Positions 7,800 to 17,000 of a stretch of 47,132 nt of DNA are shown here, piece by piece. The translations under genes were made by a program, and so were the position numbers. The DNA is from a virus, in the IMG/VR virus record IMGVR_UViG_3300025141_000006, positions 1 through 47,132 of that record, one strand, 5' to 3'. The notes beneath the pieces are model-generated. The model was not told the origin of the DNA, ran no database searches, and saw nothing but the letters and a program-made list of their open reading frames with translations. How positions within the stretch are numbered: the stretch's first letter is position 1; every line of letters begins with the position of its first letter.

Positions 7800-9134
7800 A
7801 TGGCAGACCTCAATAGATCAGCAATCGATGTCCTGTTAATGGACAAGTATCCGTTTGGATCGGAAATTTTCAGTCAGGTTCAGCGGGGTACTCCGTTAAA
7901 GGATTTGATTCAGCGCAAATTGCCACCGATGGCAAAAGTCGACCATGAAGGTCGCCGCGTGCTGGTTCCTTTGCATACCAAAAGAAACCCCAATGTCACG
8001 ATGGCAATCGGTCCTGACGGCGGTTTCGCGACTCCCGGCCACCAGAAGTATGCCCAGGCGATCTACAACGTCTCGACCGTCGTTGGCGGTTTCGGGGTGG
8101 ACGGGATCGTCTTCGACGTTGCGTCTGGTGGTGGCAAGAGTGTGGTACGGCAGGTTCCACATGAACTGTCGATGCTGATGGAGAACATGAATTACAAGTT
8201 GAACTGGCTGATGCATCAAGACGGTTCAGGGTTGTATGCCGTTTGCGGCACAACCACCAACAGCAACACAATAAGTCTGGCAAGTGGCAGCGACATGACG
8301 TTCCTGCAAGTGGATGCCGAGGTCGACATTCTTGACTTGACCACTGGCGCATTAGCGGGTGGCAACACTCCACAAGCCAGCAAGAAGCAGACACTGGTAA
8401 TTACTGCCCGCGTCACTACTTTGGGTAGTGAATCAATTACCGTTGAGCAGGCAGACGGCAGTCAACCGGCGATCACCACTTCTTCAGCCCACGGCGTTTA
8501 TGAGCATCAGGGCCAGGGTTTGCAGATTGACGGTCTGGGAATCATCACCAGTACCCAAAACCCCACTAATTGGGGTGATCAGAATGCCCAGTACGGTGCG
8601 ATTGATCGTGCCAGTGCTGACAATGATTTCTGGAAGGGCAACCAACAGGACGCTCAAGATTCCGCTGGGAATAATGGTGTTCTTTCGATTCAGGAACACA
8701 TCCAGCCGTTGCACAATACCATTCGCACTCGCCGGGGTCAGTTTGCCGGAAACCAGAAACGGTTACTGGCACTGCTTGGCAACTCGCAGGACACCATCCT
8801 GAAGAACCAGATGTTGCATGACATGCGGACGACGGGTATCCGTCGCCGGTTGAAGGGTGGCAACTGGGAAGGTGTTGAGTTTGATCAGACGGTATTCGTA
8901 CTCGATGTGACCGCTCCTACCGACAAGATTCGTTTCCTCGACGCCGAGGCGACATATCGCTACATCATGCGGGAGTTCTATTTTGACACCAAACCGGGAT
9001 CGCAATGGGAGCGCGCCACTGATTCAGTGAGCAGCCGCCCGATCGAGCGATACCGAACATATGTATTGGGCCGACAGCAGTTGTTGACCACCAGTTGTCT
9101 GGCTCAGGGTGAAATTGTCAACCTTGCTACCTAG
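7800..9134 (+). CDS. Major capsid protein
   Basis: A 444-residue protein placed immediately after the scaffold, with the length and mixed alpha/beta pattern of an HK97-fold capsid protein. The N-terminal part (LMDKYPFGSEIFSQVQRGTP) and the long central helix (HELSMLMENMNYKLNWLMHQ) fit an N-arm plus spine helix. The C-terminal part carries strands and an aromatic/arginine-rich end (REFYFDTKPGSQWERATD, RYRTYVLGRQQLL). Start ATG at 7800 with AAGGA upstream. Family assignment rests on position and pattern, not on an alignment. Confidence 0.8.
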   Translation: MADLNRSAIDVLLMDKYPFGSEIFSQVQRGTPLKDLIQRKLPPMAKVDHEGRRVLVPLHTKRNPNVTMAIGPDGGFATPGHQKYAQAIYNVSTVVGGFGVDGIVFDVASGGGKSVVRQVPHELSMLMENMNYKLNWLMHQDGSGLYAVCGTTTNSNTISLASGSDMTFLQVDAEVDILDLTTGALAGGNTPQASKKQTLVITARVTTLGSESITVEQADGSQPAITTSSAHGVYEHQGQGLQIDGLGIITSTQNPTNWGDQNAQYGAIDRASADNDFWKGNQQDAQDSAGNNGVLSIQEHIQPLHNTIRTRRGQFAGNQKRLLALLGNSQDTILKNQMLHDMRTTGIRRRLKGGNWEGVEFDQTVFVLDVTAPTDKIRFLDAEATYRYIMREFYFDTKPGSQWERATDSVSSRPIERYRTYVLGRQQLLTTSCLAQGEIVNLAT

Positions 9135-9147
9135 AAGGTGATTTGTT

Positions 9148-9654
9148 ATGGGTTATGGAGATAAAGGTAGGGGCGGTCAGGTCACTGTAGATCAATGCAG
9201 TGGCGCTGTTCGCGTCCAAACAGCATCAACCGTTGAGGTTGATCTCTCGTCAGCGGAAGCATCTCAGGGAATTCCGATTCCCGATTTGTTCAACGCTGAA
9301 GCGGATGTTCTGGTGTTTGATTGTAATTTCATTTACACCGAAACACCCGCCGCCAGCAGCACAATCAATGTCGGGACACTGGCAGACCCCAATGCGTTAA
9401 TTGCCGGATTCAGTACTGATGACGGTAGTGCCGGTGGGACGAATGCCGTGGCCAAAGTTATTGGCGAGTCTGAGAGTTTGAACGCCAGTTTTGCCACGAC
9501 ATTAATGAACACCCTCGAAGAGGACAGTATGAAAGCCCGGCGATTGCCGCGAATACCGAAGGGTACGCCGTTGTTCGTTCAGAACTCGGCATCCGGCGGC
9601 GCAGGACAGGGCTTCTTTGTATTCAGTTATTTTGTTAAGGAACCGCGAAATTAG
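9148..9654 (+). CDS. Probable head decoration or structural protein
   Basis: A 168-residue protein 13 bases after the major capsid gene, with AAGGTGA before its ATG. It is rich in Thr, Ser, Ala and Gly with alternating hydrophobic residues, consistent with a beta-sandwich. It contains no transmembrane helix and ends with an aromatic strand (GFFVFSYFVKEPRN). Small proteins in this position in other phages are often capsid decoration or stabilising proteins. The specific family was not recognised. Confidence 0.62.
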   Translation: MGYGDKGRGGQVTVDQCSGAVRVQTASTVEVDLSSAEASQGIPIPDLFNAEADVLVFDCNFIYTETPAASSTINVGTLADPNALIAGFSTDDGSAGGTNAVAKVIGESESLNASFATTLMNTLEEDSMKARRLPRIPKGTPLFVQNSASGGAGQGFFVFSYFVKEPRN

Positions 9655-9678
9655 AAATCGCTTTAGGAGTCAATAGCT

Positions 9679-10596
9679 ATGGGAAATCCAATTGGGTACA
9701 CTCAGGAACAAACCAAAGACTTGCAAGAGCAGTTGAATATTGCCGCTCTGGTTGGGTTTCTTCCCGAAAAGATCGTGTTCGTCGACAGCGGCAACAGCGC
9801 ATCGACCAACGGTGGAACCGCTCGCAACGATGCGTTGCCGACGATTGACGCTGCGGTTGGCAAGTGCAGCGCCAACGACGGTAATGTCATCTACGTCATG
9901 CCTGGACATGCCGAAACAGCAAGTACCCAGGTCACGATGGATGTGGCTGGCGTCACTGTTCTCGGTGCTGGTGTTGGTCGTTCGCGACCGGCGATTACCG
10001 CGAATGCCAGTGCAGTTGACTTGTTCAACGTCACTGCCGCCAACTGTAAGTTGATGAATCTGCGATTGGTTGGTGCTGCGTCCAGTACGGCGTTGCTCAA
10101 CCTTGCCGCCACCGACTTCTCGGCAGAGAACTGTGTGTTTGAGCATGGAGCTGCACCGCTCCAAGCGGTGACTGTTGCTTCCGGTTCAAGCCGCTTCAGT
10201 TTCACCAATTGCCGATGGGTTGGAACTGCTGATGGTCCGGACACCGCCCTTATTGTCGAGGCGTCAAGTGTCGATGAGTGGGTGATTCGTGACTGCGACT
10301 TCAATTACGGAACTTTTGGTTGCGACCTTGGTTGCATTCTTTCCAGCAAAAGAAATTCAGGTTACATCATCGATAGATGTGTTTTTGTTGGCATGGATAC
10401 TGTGGCGATCGATTTCAATTCCTCCAGTTCAGCAAACTGTGATGGAATTATTTCCAACTGTGACATCGCGATGGGGGCTGATACCGCCAATATCGACACA
10501 GCGATCGACGCGGGCGGTTCCGGCATTGTGAATACTTTCGGGACTGACAACCCCGACTCGGCTGGCTCACGGATTCCGGTCCAGACGCCTGCTTAA
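9679..10596 (+). CDS. Right-handed beta-helix (pectin-lyase-like) virion protein
   Basis: A 305-residue protein with repeated short strands of the parallel beta-helix type: VIYVMPGHAETA, VTVLGAGVGRSRPAI, CKLMNLRLVGAA, FSAENCVFEHGA, FSFTNCRWVG, WVIRDCDFNYG, YIIDRCVFVGMD and GIISNCDIAMG. The recurrent N-C-x-F and D-C-x-F rungs place cysteines at regular spacing. This fold is common in tailspikes and polysaccharide-binding capsid proteins. Its place beside the capsid genes and before a glycosyltransferase suggests a head-attached or surface glycan-binding protein. No catalytic residues could be assigned. The start at 9679 follows AGGAGTC. Confidence 0.68.
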   Translation: MGNPIGYTQEQTKDLQEQLNIAALVGFLPEKIVFVDSGNSASTNGGTARNDALPTIDAAVGKCSANDGNVIYVMPGHAETASTQVTMDVAGVTVLGAGVGRSRPAITANASAVDLFNVTAANCKLMNLRLVGAASSTALLNLAATDFSAENCVFEHGAAPLQAVTVASGSSRFSFTNCRWVGTADGPDTALIVEASSVDEWVIRDCDFNYGTFGCDLGCILSSKRNSGYIIDRCVFVGMDTVAIDFNSSSSANCDGIISNCDIAMGADTANIDTAIDAGGSGIVNTFGTDNPDSAGSRIPVQTPA

Positions 10597-10611
10597 TGAG
10601 GGAGGTTTTTT

Positions 10612-10758
10612 GTGGCTAAAGAAACTGACCCCAGAGTATGTCCAAGTTGTAATAATCACACACTTGACAGTAAAGGTGTGTGTGGCCACTGTGGACATTC
10701 AAAGAAACAACAACAGAAACCGGAACCGACTAGAACGGAGACAAAGCCCAAACGATGA
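10612..10758 (+). CDS. Small zinc-ribbon protein, 48 aa
   Basis: A very short gene with GTG start, preceded by GGGAGG at optimal spacing. The product has a CPSC pair (residues 10-13) and a CGHC pair (24-27), forming a compact zinc ribbon, followed by a basic, Gln/Lys-rich tail (SKKQQQKPEPTRTETKPKR). Its stop overlaps the glycosyltransferase start (ATGA at 10755), so the two are translationally coupled. The intact cysteine pairs and the coupling argue that it is real. Function unknown; it may partner the glycosyltransferase or bind nucleic acid. Confidence 0.7.
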   Translation: MAKETDPRVCPSCNNHTLDSKGVCGHCGHSKKQQQKPEPTRTETKPKR

Positions 10759-11522
10759 AAATTGCTGTTGGATATCCTTGGTCTTCGCCGTTTGTATTTA
10801 CGAATTTTGTCGATTCAATTCTGAACCTCAAAGCCCCAGAAGGTTGCGAGGTTCGGTATTTTAGGGGTAGTGGATGGAGTCCATCCCGGCGACACGTTCA
10901 TGTATGTGAACAGGCGATTAAATGGGGTGCAGATTATATCTGTATTCTGGGAACTGATCAGGTTTATGAGAATGACATGTTGTGTCGTCTCTACGACCAT
11001 GTGAAGTCAGGCCGAGCAGAAGTAATATCGGCGTTGGTTCCGGTTAGAGGTTATGTCGCATGGCAACCGATGAAACCGTTCCAGCCAATGGCTTGGAGAT
11101 TTAAGGCCAATAAGCCTGAAGAGTATCGGTCTTATCGCTGTATGGACTTAGATGGAGACATGCTCGAAGTTGTAAGTCCAGGCCAGGGCTTACAGAGGAT
11201 CAACTTCATCGGCAGTGGGGTTTTAATGTTCCATGTGGATCATCTTCTGGCACTGAAGAAGCCTTGGTTTTATGAAACAGTTACAGTTGAAGATCAGACA
11301 AGAACTGCCAACATGGATTGTACATTTGTCTGGCGGTTACAACATGAAGCATATGCGTTTGTAACTTGCGACACAGATATCAAAGTGAAACATTCACACA
11401 TATTTGATATTGACGAAACATACAGTGAACGATTTGCTGATTGGACTGAACCGGGAAACGGAAATGCGGAAGTTTGTGAATTCGAGTCCATTTATGAAAA
11501 ACAGGCTATGACCTTGAAATAG
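10755..11522 (+). CDS. GT-A type glycosyltransferase
   Basis: A 255-residue protein with a GT-A fold pattern. The N-terminal strand is KIAVGYPW. A nucleotide-sugar and metal-binding segment follows (GADYICILGTDQVYENDML), where T67-D68-Q69 takes the place of the DxD motif. An acceptor-site segment FIGSGVLMFHVDHL and a downstream DCTFVWRL (catalytic-loop-like acidic residue) follow, then a histidine-containing VKHSHIFD near the end, a common metal ligand position in GT2-type enzymes. The enzyme probably transfers a sugar to a protein, DNA or surface glycan; the acceptor is unknown. It is coupled to the zinc-ribbon gene upstream and ends before a strong terminator. Confidence 0.75.
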   Translation: MKIAVGYPWSSPFVFTNFVDSILNLKAPEGCEVRYFRGSGWSPSRRHVHVCEQAIKWGADYICILGTDQVYENDMLCRLYDHVKSGRAEVISALVPVRGYVAWQPMKPFQPMAWRFKANKPEEYRSYRCMDLDGDMLEVVSPGQGLQRINFIGSGVLMFHVDHLLALKKPWFYETVTVEDQTRTANMDCTFVWRLQHEAYAFVTCDTDIKVKHSHIFDIDETYSERFADWTEPGNGNAEVCEFESIYEKQAMTLK

Positions 11523-11544
11523 AGTATATTTTTGATCTGTCATT

Positions 11545-11579
11545 AAAGGCCGGTTGGCTAGGCCAACGGGCCTTTTTTA
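11545..11579 (+). terminator. Rho-independent terminator after the GT-A gene
   Basis: An AAGGCC-G-GTTGGC arm pairs with GCCAAC-G-GGCCTT around a three-base loop, followed by a run of T. It closes the capsid to glycosyltransferase unit. The next gene begins 14 bases later. Confidence 0.85.
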
Positions 11580-11592
11580 TTAGGAAAAAAGA

Positions 11593-12438
11593 GTGAGAAT
11601 AAAACAGGCAAGAGTGTCGCCGTGGACAGGGTTTTTCATAGGGAAATTCCATAAACACCACGGGTTTGATGATTACTCCGACAAATCAGCCCCCGCTGTG
11701 TTTATGGGCTGTTATGGAGCGAGAGACAGGTTTGCTATCGCCAGACACTCTAGTGATATTATTCTCGTATGGGGCGGAACTGATGTGGTCATAACGGAGA
11801 AATTTGGAAGGAATCATCCGTACAATGATGTTCTTTTCCGAAAAAATGTTTTCCATATAGCAAAGTCAAATTTTATTTCCAACACCCTTTCTAGAATGGG
11901 AATCAAACATTTCAAGGTTCCTGTTTGTTCTACTGTAGCAGGATTATTCAATCCAGTTCCGAGAGGGGACAAAGTTTATAGTTACATACCAGAAAGATCG
12001 AAAAAAAAATATGGGCATGATATTTTTATTAAGGTTAAAGAACAATTACCAGACATAGATTTTGTTATAGCTGATGGAATTAAAAGTGTCCCATTTGAAG
12101 AAATGGTAAACATGTATTCAAAATGTTTCATTGGACTTCGCCTAGTTGAACATGACGGGATAAGCAATACTGTTGTTGAACTTGGCCTTATGGGAAGAAG
12201 GGTTGTTTGGAATGGTGACACTCCAAATGCTATACCGTATGAAAATATTGAGGATATAGTCAGGGCTATTAAAAAAGAGAAAAACAGAGTGGATGACAAC
12301 CAATTAGTCTCTTCAGCGGTTAGAAATCACATAGACATAGGCGACGATTGGAAGGACACATCTTTCTATAGAAAGGAACGGGATGACACTGATTCAGGGA
12401 CGATCAATGAGTTACTGGCGAGAGAAGCAGTGGCTTGA
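11593..12438 (+). CDS. GT-B type glycosyltransferase-like protein
   Basis: A 281-residue protein with the C-terminal signature of GT-B (GT1/GT4-like) transferases. The segment FEEMVNMYSKCFIGLRLVEHDG resembles the sugar-nucleotide binding region, and ISNTVVELGLMGRRVVWNGDTPN has the conserved E and G residues of that fold. It starts with GTG at 11593 after AGGAAAAAAG. The gene is visibly more AT-rich than its neighbours and lies directly after a terminator, which suggests separate acquisition. It probably acts on the same glycan pathway as the GT-A enzyme and the oxidoreductase at 2358; that link is inferred. Confidence 0.68.
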   Translation: MRIKQARVSPWTGFFIGKFHKHHGFDDYSDKSAPAVFMGCYGARDRFAIARHSSDIILVWGGTDVVITEKFGRNHPYNDVLFRKNVFHIAKSNFISNTLSRMGIKHFKVPVCSTVAGLFNPVPRGDKVYSYIPERSKKKYGHDIFIKVKEQLPDIDFVIADGIKSVPFEEMVNMYSKCFIGLRLVEHDGISNTVVELGLMGRRVVWNGDTPNAIPYENIEDIVRAIKKEKNRVDDNQLVSSAVRNHIDIGDDWKDTSFYRKERDDTDSGTINELLAREAVA

Positions 12439-12994
12439 AAACGGGACACAGTTACCTCTCAACCAGGGACATGTCGGCGATTTGCCGTCCAGTACATGGA
12501 TCGGCGGCGATGTGCCGTGGGTATTACAGGAAAAGATTCGGAGAATCGATCCGGACTTTAAGATCATCTACGACCGTCTCGCTGCGCCGGATTCCCTTTC
12601 CCCTTCCCATTTTCTGATCCGGATCACGCGGCGGGGCGGCACGCCTGCGGCATCGAGTTTCGTTCTGGAATTTCCGCTGCAATACGACATTGAGATGGAA
12701 TGGCCCCACGGTACTCCCCGAGCGCCAGGCGAGTGGGTGTTGGATGCGATTAAGCAGCGGTGGAAGGCGAACCTCCCCGGCGAAACCGAGGAAGAGCAGC
12801 ACGATCATCTGTTTGAGGATATCAAGAGATCGAATTGCAAACGGATGGAAGAGAACGCCAAGCCGCTGCGTGAAGCAGACGGGCATATTGAAGAGATGAC
12901 CAACGACGCGGTGAAGATGCCTGCATCCAGCAAGCGTCGGAACATCCGGCAGTACAAGCAGAAAAACGCCAAAAAGACTAAGGTTAGAGTATGA
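12383..12994 (+). CDS. Hypothetical virion-module protein
   Basis: A 203-residue protein of unknown family. It overlaps the end of the GT-B gene by 56 bases if started at 12383, where AAAGGAAC lies upstream, or by 32 bases if started at the in-frame ATG at 12407. The middle is rich in aromatic and proline residues (FVLEFPLQYDIEMEWPHGTP) and the C-terminus is strongly basic (SSKRRNIRQYKQKNAKKTK), suggesting contact with DNA or a negatively charged capsid surface. It is coupled by ATGA to the connector-like gene downstream, so a neck or head-completion role is plausible. Confidence 0.6.
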   Translation: MTLIQGRSMSYWREKQWLENGTQLPLNQGHVGDLPSSTWIGGDVPWVLQEKIRRIDPDFKIIYDRLAAPDSLSPSHFLIRITRRGGTPAASSFVLEFPLQYDIEMEWPHGTPRAPGEWVLDAIKQRWKANLPGETEEEQHDHLFEDIKRSNCKRMEENAKPLREADGHIEEMTNDAVKMPASSKRRNIRQYKQKNAKKTKVRV

Positions 12995-13695
12995 ATATTG
13001 GCCGAATGAAAGAAGATTTACGAGAGGCGGTAGATGATCTGCGGGGACGCAGATTCACTGATGGTCATTTGATGTCTGCTTTGAACCGTGCTGTTAAGTC
13101 AGTGGGTCTATTTGTCGCTAATCACCAGCAAGAGCGGAATTATCTGCCGAATCCCACGGGTCCGGTGACGGTAACGACTGATGGTTCTGCTCGGAGTTTC
13201 ACTGTCAGTGCTGCTAATTTTCTGAAGATTTGGCGGGTGATACGGACAGACACTGATAAGGATGAATCGACTAAATTATATCGACTGACCGACGAACATT
13301 TGTACACATATGGATCAGGGTACGATGGATACGGACGGGTGTTGTATGCGATTTCCATCATTGACGACGACAATATCAAAGTGTATTTCCCGGTCATCCA
13401 CAAGAGCGGGATCGTGTTGTCGATCGACTACGTTTCCAAAATCAAAAACCTTGGAAGTGGCCCTGATAACGATGTGGCGGATTCCGATGGTTACCCAGGT
13501 CTTCCGGATGTGATGCATGACTTGGTCATTCTGTATGCTGCAAGACGGTTATTGAGCAGCGACGACGCCAACTACGCGGGCGTCCGCGAACAGTACATAG
13601 AAATGCGGGCTGAAGTACAGCGGTTGATGTACTCACCCGAGGGTGACGAACCGAACGAAACTTACGATCCTGAAGAGGACTTACAGATATATTGA
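12991..13695 (+). CDS. Head-tail connector / adaptor-like protein
   Basis: A 234-residue protein overlapping the previous stop by ATGA. The N-terminal helices (MKEDLREAVDDLRGRRFTDGHLMSALNRA) and C-terminal helices (HDLVILYAARRLLSSDDANY) flank a beta-rich centre. That is the arrangement seen in podovirus adaptor proteins and in phage connector proteins that begin with a short helical bundle. It precedes the large tail protein, consistent with a ring joining portal and tail. The assignment rests on pattern and position. Confidence 0.6.
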   Translation: MNIGRMKEDLREAVDDLRGRRFTDGHLMSALNRAVKSVGLFVANHQQERNYLPNPTGPVTVTTDGSARSFTVSAANFLKIWRVIRTDTDKDESTKLYRLTDEHLYTYGSGYDGYGRVLYAISIIDDDNIKVYFPVIHKSGIVLSIDYVSKIKNLGSGPDNDVADSDGYPGLPDVMHDLVILYAARRLLSSDDANYAGVREQYIEMRAEVQRLMYSPEGDEPNETYDPEEDLQIY

Positions 13696-13705
13696 AGGTG
13701 TAATT

Positions 13706-14071
13706 ATGGCAGATTTAGTAACAATCGATTTTAACTTCCACTACAACACTACCAATGTTGATGAGAAGTATTCGTTCGGCCCGAAATCTTTTGCAGTATC
13801 AGCAGAAGTGTTTGTTGCGGGTGTACAGGAAATAGGAACAACCCCTGAAGCGATCGTGATGGGGGAAGTGTCTGTTCCTGGGTGGTCATACTGGGAAAAC
13901 CTTGATTCCACTAATTTTGTCGAAATCAATCCTGGCACAGGCGACGATGATCTTGTTCGCATGAATGCCGGTGAACCGGCACTATTTCGCTTTGCCGCTG
14001 ATGCAACAGCCCCTTTTGGAACTGCCGATACTCTCGCCTGCAAGGTCAGGTATTTCATCGCCCAGAACTAA
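13706..14071 (+). CDS. Small beta-rich structural protein
   Basis: A 121-residue protein starting at 13706 after GAAGGTG. It has alternating strand-like segments (VTIDFNFHYN, FAVSAEVFVAGVQEIG, EAIVMGEVSVPGWSYWEN, ALFRFAADATAPFG, LACKVRYFIAQN), consistent with a beta-sandwich. It lies between the connector-like gene and the large tail protein, so a tail or neck accessory role is likely. No specific family recognised. Confidence 0.62.
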   Translation: MADLVTIDFNFHYNTTNVDEKYSFGPKSFAVSAEVFVAGVQEIGTTPEAIVMGEVSVPGWSYWENLDSTNFVEINPGTGDDDLVRMNAGEPALFRFAADATAPFGTADTLACKVRYFIAQN

Positions 14072-14075
14072 TGAT

Positions 14076-17000
14076 ATGGCACGACGCAACAAGCAAAAAT
14101 TCGCCTTCAACGGCCCTTTCGGCGGGCTTAACGAACTCTCGCCCCGTTCCCGCCGGTCGATGGGACAGCCCTCGAACTCATTTAACATGGAGTTATACGG
14201 CGGATATCTGCGCCCCCGGCGAGGGTATAAGCAACTAGTCCCTAATACCACCGAATCCGATCCGATCATCAGTATGCATCCGATCCCCTCTGAAGATGAG
14301 ACGATGCATGACAACGTGATCGCCCAGATTTTTGGCGATAACACCGTAGCGTTTAAGCGGCTTGTACGAGCCGTAGAGGGAACCTCATCCGGTGGCGACG
14401 AACTGGAGACATTGACCAGCGGAACGTCTGACGGCGGTACTGCGTGGGCGTGGGACTTCTTTGGGTTAGGTCGGGCGTCTTACGCTGACTCTGGCGGATG
14501 GTCGATGATCGCGGCGGGTGGAAAGTCGCTGGGTATAATTACTGCTTTAAGAGTGGATGATACTAGTTCGCCCAATAAGCTTTACTGGTTGGACAAAACC
14601 CAAGGAACACTCAATAGATCTGACACTGATGGGTCTGACTCAGAAGTGCTATTATATGGTCTTCAATCTCCGTTCAGTTTAGCGTTAGATATCTCTAACG
14701 AAATGATTTACTTCACAGAGCCTGATGCCCATCGCATCTCCCGGTGCAAATTCAATGGCGGCGAGCATCAGGTAATCTATAACAAACAGCGTGATGGAAT
14801 ACACAGCCCACAATGGTGTGATTACGATGGAACCAATAATGAAATTTACTGGACACAACGAGGCGGAGGATCGTTTCTTAGCGGGGTTCTTAAAGCAACT
14901 AATGTTGGGGCTGGTACAATAACCCAAGTGTTTGATAAAAACACCACTGGATTACAATTAGAGAGATCATGGAGAGGAATTGCTCTTGTAGAAAACGGAG
15001 GCACAGATACGGATGTTTTCTTTGTTAGTGCTGGCAGCCATGCCGTATGGAAATATGACAAAGATGTTGATTCGGCATCGATGATTGTGGCTCTTTCCAC
15101 TCCATCCACTCGCAAAGCCTCGCCGCAGGATATAAGAATAGATGATGGCAGTAAATTATACATACTATCACCTGGACTCTACACCCATTCCAACCCTTTT
15201 TGGCGGGGATTGGATTCATCTATACATAGGTGTGACCTCGACGGCAGTAACCTCGCAACAGTTGTCAGTTTCGGCGATGAAAACGCCATTCAAGCCATAG
15301 AGTTCGATAATGCTAATAGCAAACTTTATTGGGCGCAACCAGTTCCAACGTCGTCTGTTTTTAACGCCACCCCGGCAGAACCTGTTCAAACTGAAGATAT
15401 GAATAAAATAATGGAATCTGCATCCGTTTATGCTTACAAACGCGATGGGGGTAAAAATTACTTCAGGAAAGCGGGGCTTGAAAAACCGGTTGTGCATGGC
15501 GGCGTACCAGCAATTGCCAACCGCATAAACACTTTAGAAGCCAGTGTAACTGCCTCAGTAGGTACGGTGTTCGGGTATAGAATCACTTTTTTAGACACAT
15601 TTTCAGGGTTGGAAAGCGATGGGTCTAATGAAATAGTACAAACTGATTCATTGGGCAGTAATAATACTATTGGGAGTAGATTGGCAGTCAGAGTATTTTG
15701 GAATCCACCACCAACTTTTCATGGTCATCTCGGTGGAACACCAACTGATGTCTTCGCGGATAAAGTGCGTATCTACCGGCGGGTGTTATCTCCCAGTATT
15801 GAAAACGATTGGTTGTTAGCGGAAGAACTTCCAATTGATCACGGGGAAGAAGAAACTGCGACTGCTAATGCGGCAGATGGGACGACGATACAATTACAAG
15901 ATATAGGTTGGGGTACTTCTGGCTATGCTGCGAACCAACTTGCCGGATTGACTATAGAGATTATAGACCCAGGTGCTACTGCGACTATGCCTGCCGGGGA
16001 ACGAGCAGTGATTGCGTCCAACACACAAGCTGACGAGGCTGTATGCACTATGGTTGGATCCGGTTTTTCCGATTCAGTAAGAACTGATACCAAGTATCGT
16101 ATTATTGGGTCTTGGAATGACGGCAAGGGCGCCACTGATCTCAGCACCGGCATCGTAGTGCCGGTACGGCACGGCGTGCCGCCGGTATCTAAGTACATCT
16201 GGTCGCACCGTGGGCGAATGTATTATGTCCCTGAGAATAATCGCACCCTCTGGTACAGCGAACCTGCTGACCCCTTGACTGCTCGTAGTGGAGCGGAGTA
16301 TGTCCATCAGGCGTCGGACGGGTCTGGCAACTTTGAGGTGTTGCCTGAGAAGGGGAATATCACCGGGGGGTTCAGTGATGGCGAGCAGAATATCGTCTTC
16401 ACGGAGAATGCTGCTTACGCGATCGATGACGCCAACATCGACACCGAGGGGTTACGGTTCGTCAAGATTCGCGACATGCCTGGATGTTCGTCTCATCACA
16501 CCATCGCCAATACCGACAACGGGGTGTTCTACGCCAACGATCGTGGTGTTTATTTATTCAATGGATCTGCCACAGTCAATCTAACAATTGACGTTCCACA
16601 GACATGGAAACTCATACAGAAATCTGTATGGGCTGAAAATACCGGCAACCTGAGCGATGCGATGGGGATGTATGATCCAGACATGCGCCGCTACTTCTTC
16701 TGGTTCACTCGCATTGACGATGCGGAAGGGTTGCTCCACCGTAAGAACCGGCGGGCGTTGGTGTTCTTTCTGGATGACGGCGGTGCTATTCACCCGTGGC
16801 AAACGGCTGGTGAAGGAATGCTTTCTCACGCTTGGGCCAGGAATCCTACCGGCGACATGGAAATGGTCATGGGAACCCATAACGGGAAGATAGTGAAGTT
16901 ATCGAACGAGAAGGAAGAAATCTTTACTGATGTCGGCGGTGATATTAAATGGGGTTTTCAATTGCCCCGTGTACCGACGACTGATGACACGGTCGAGCGG

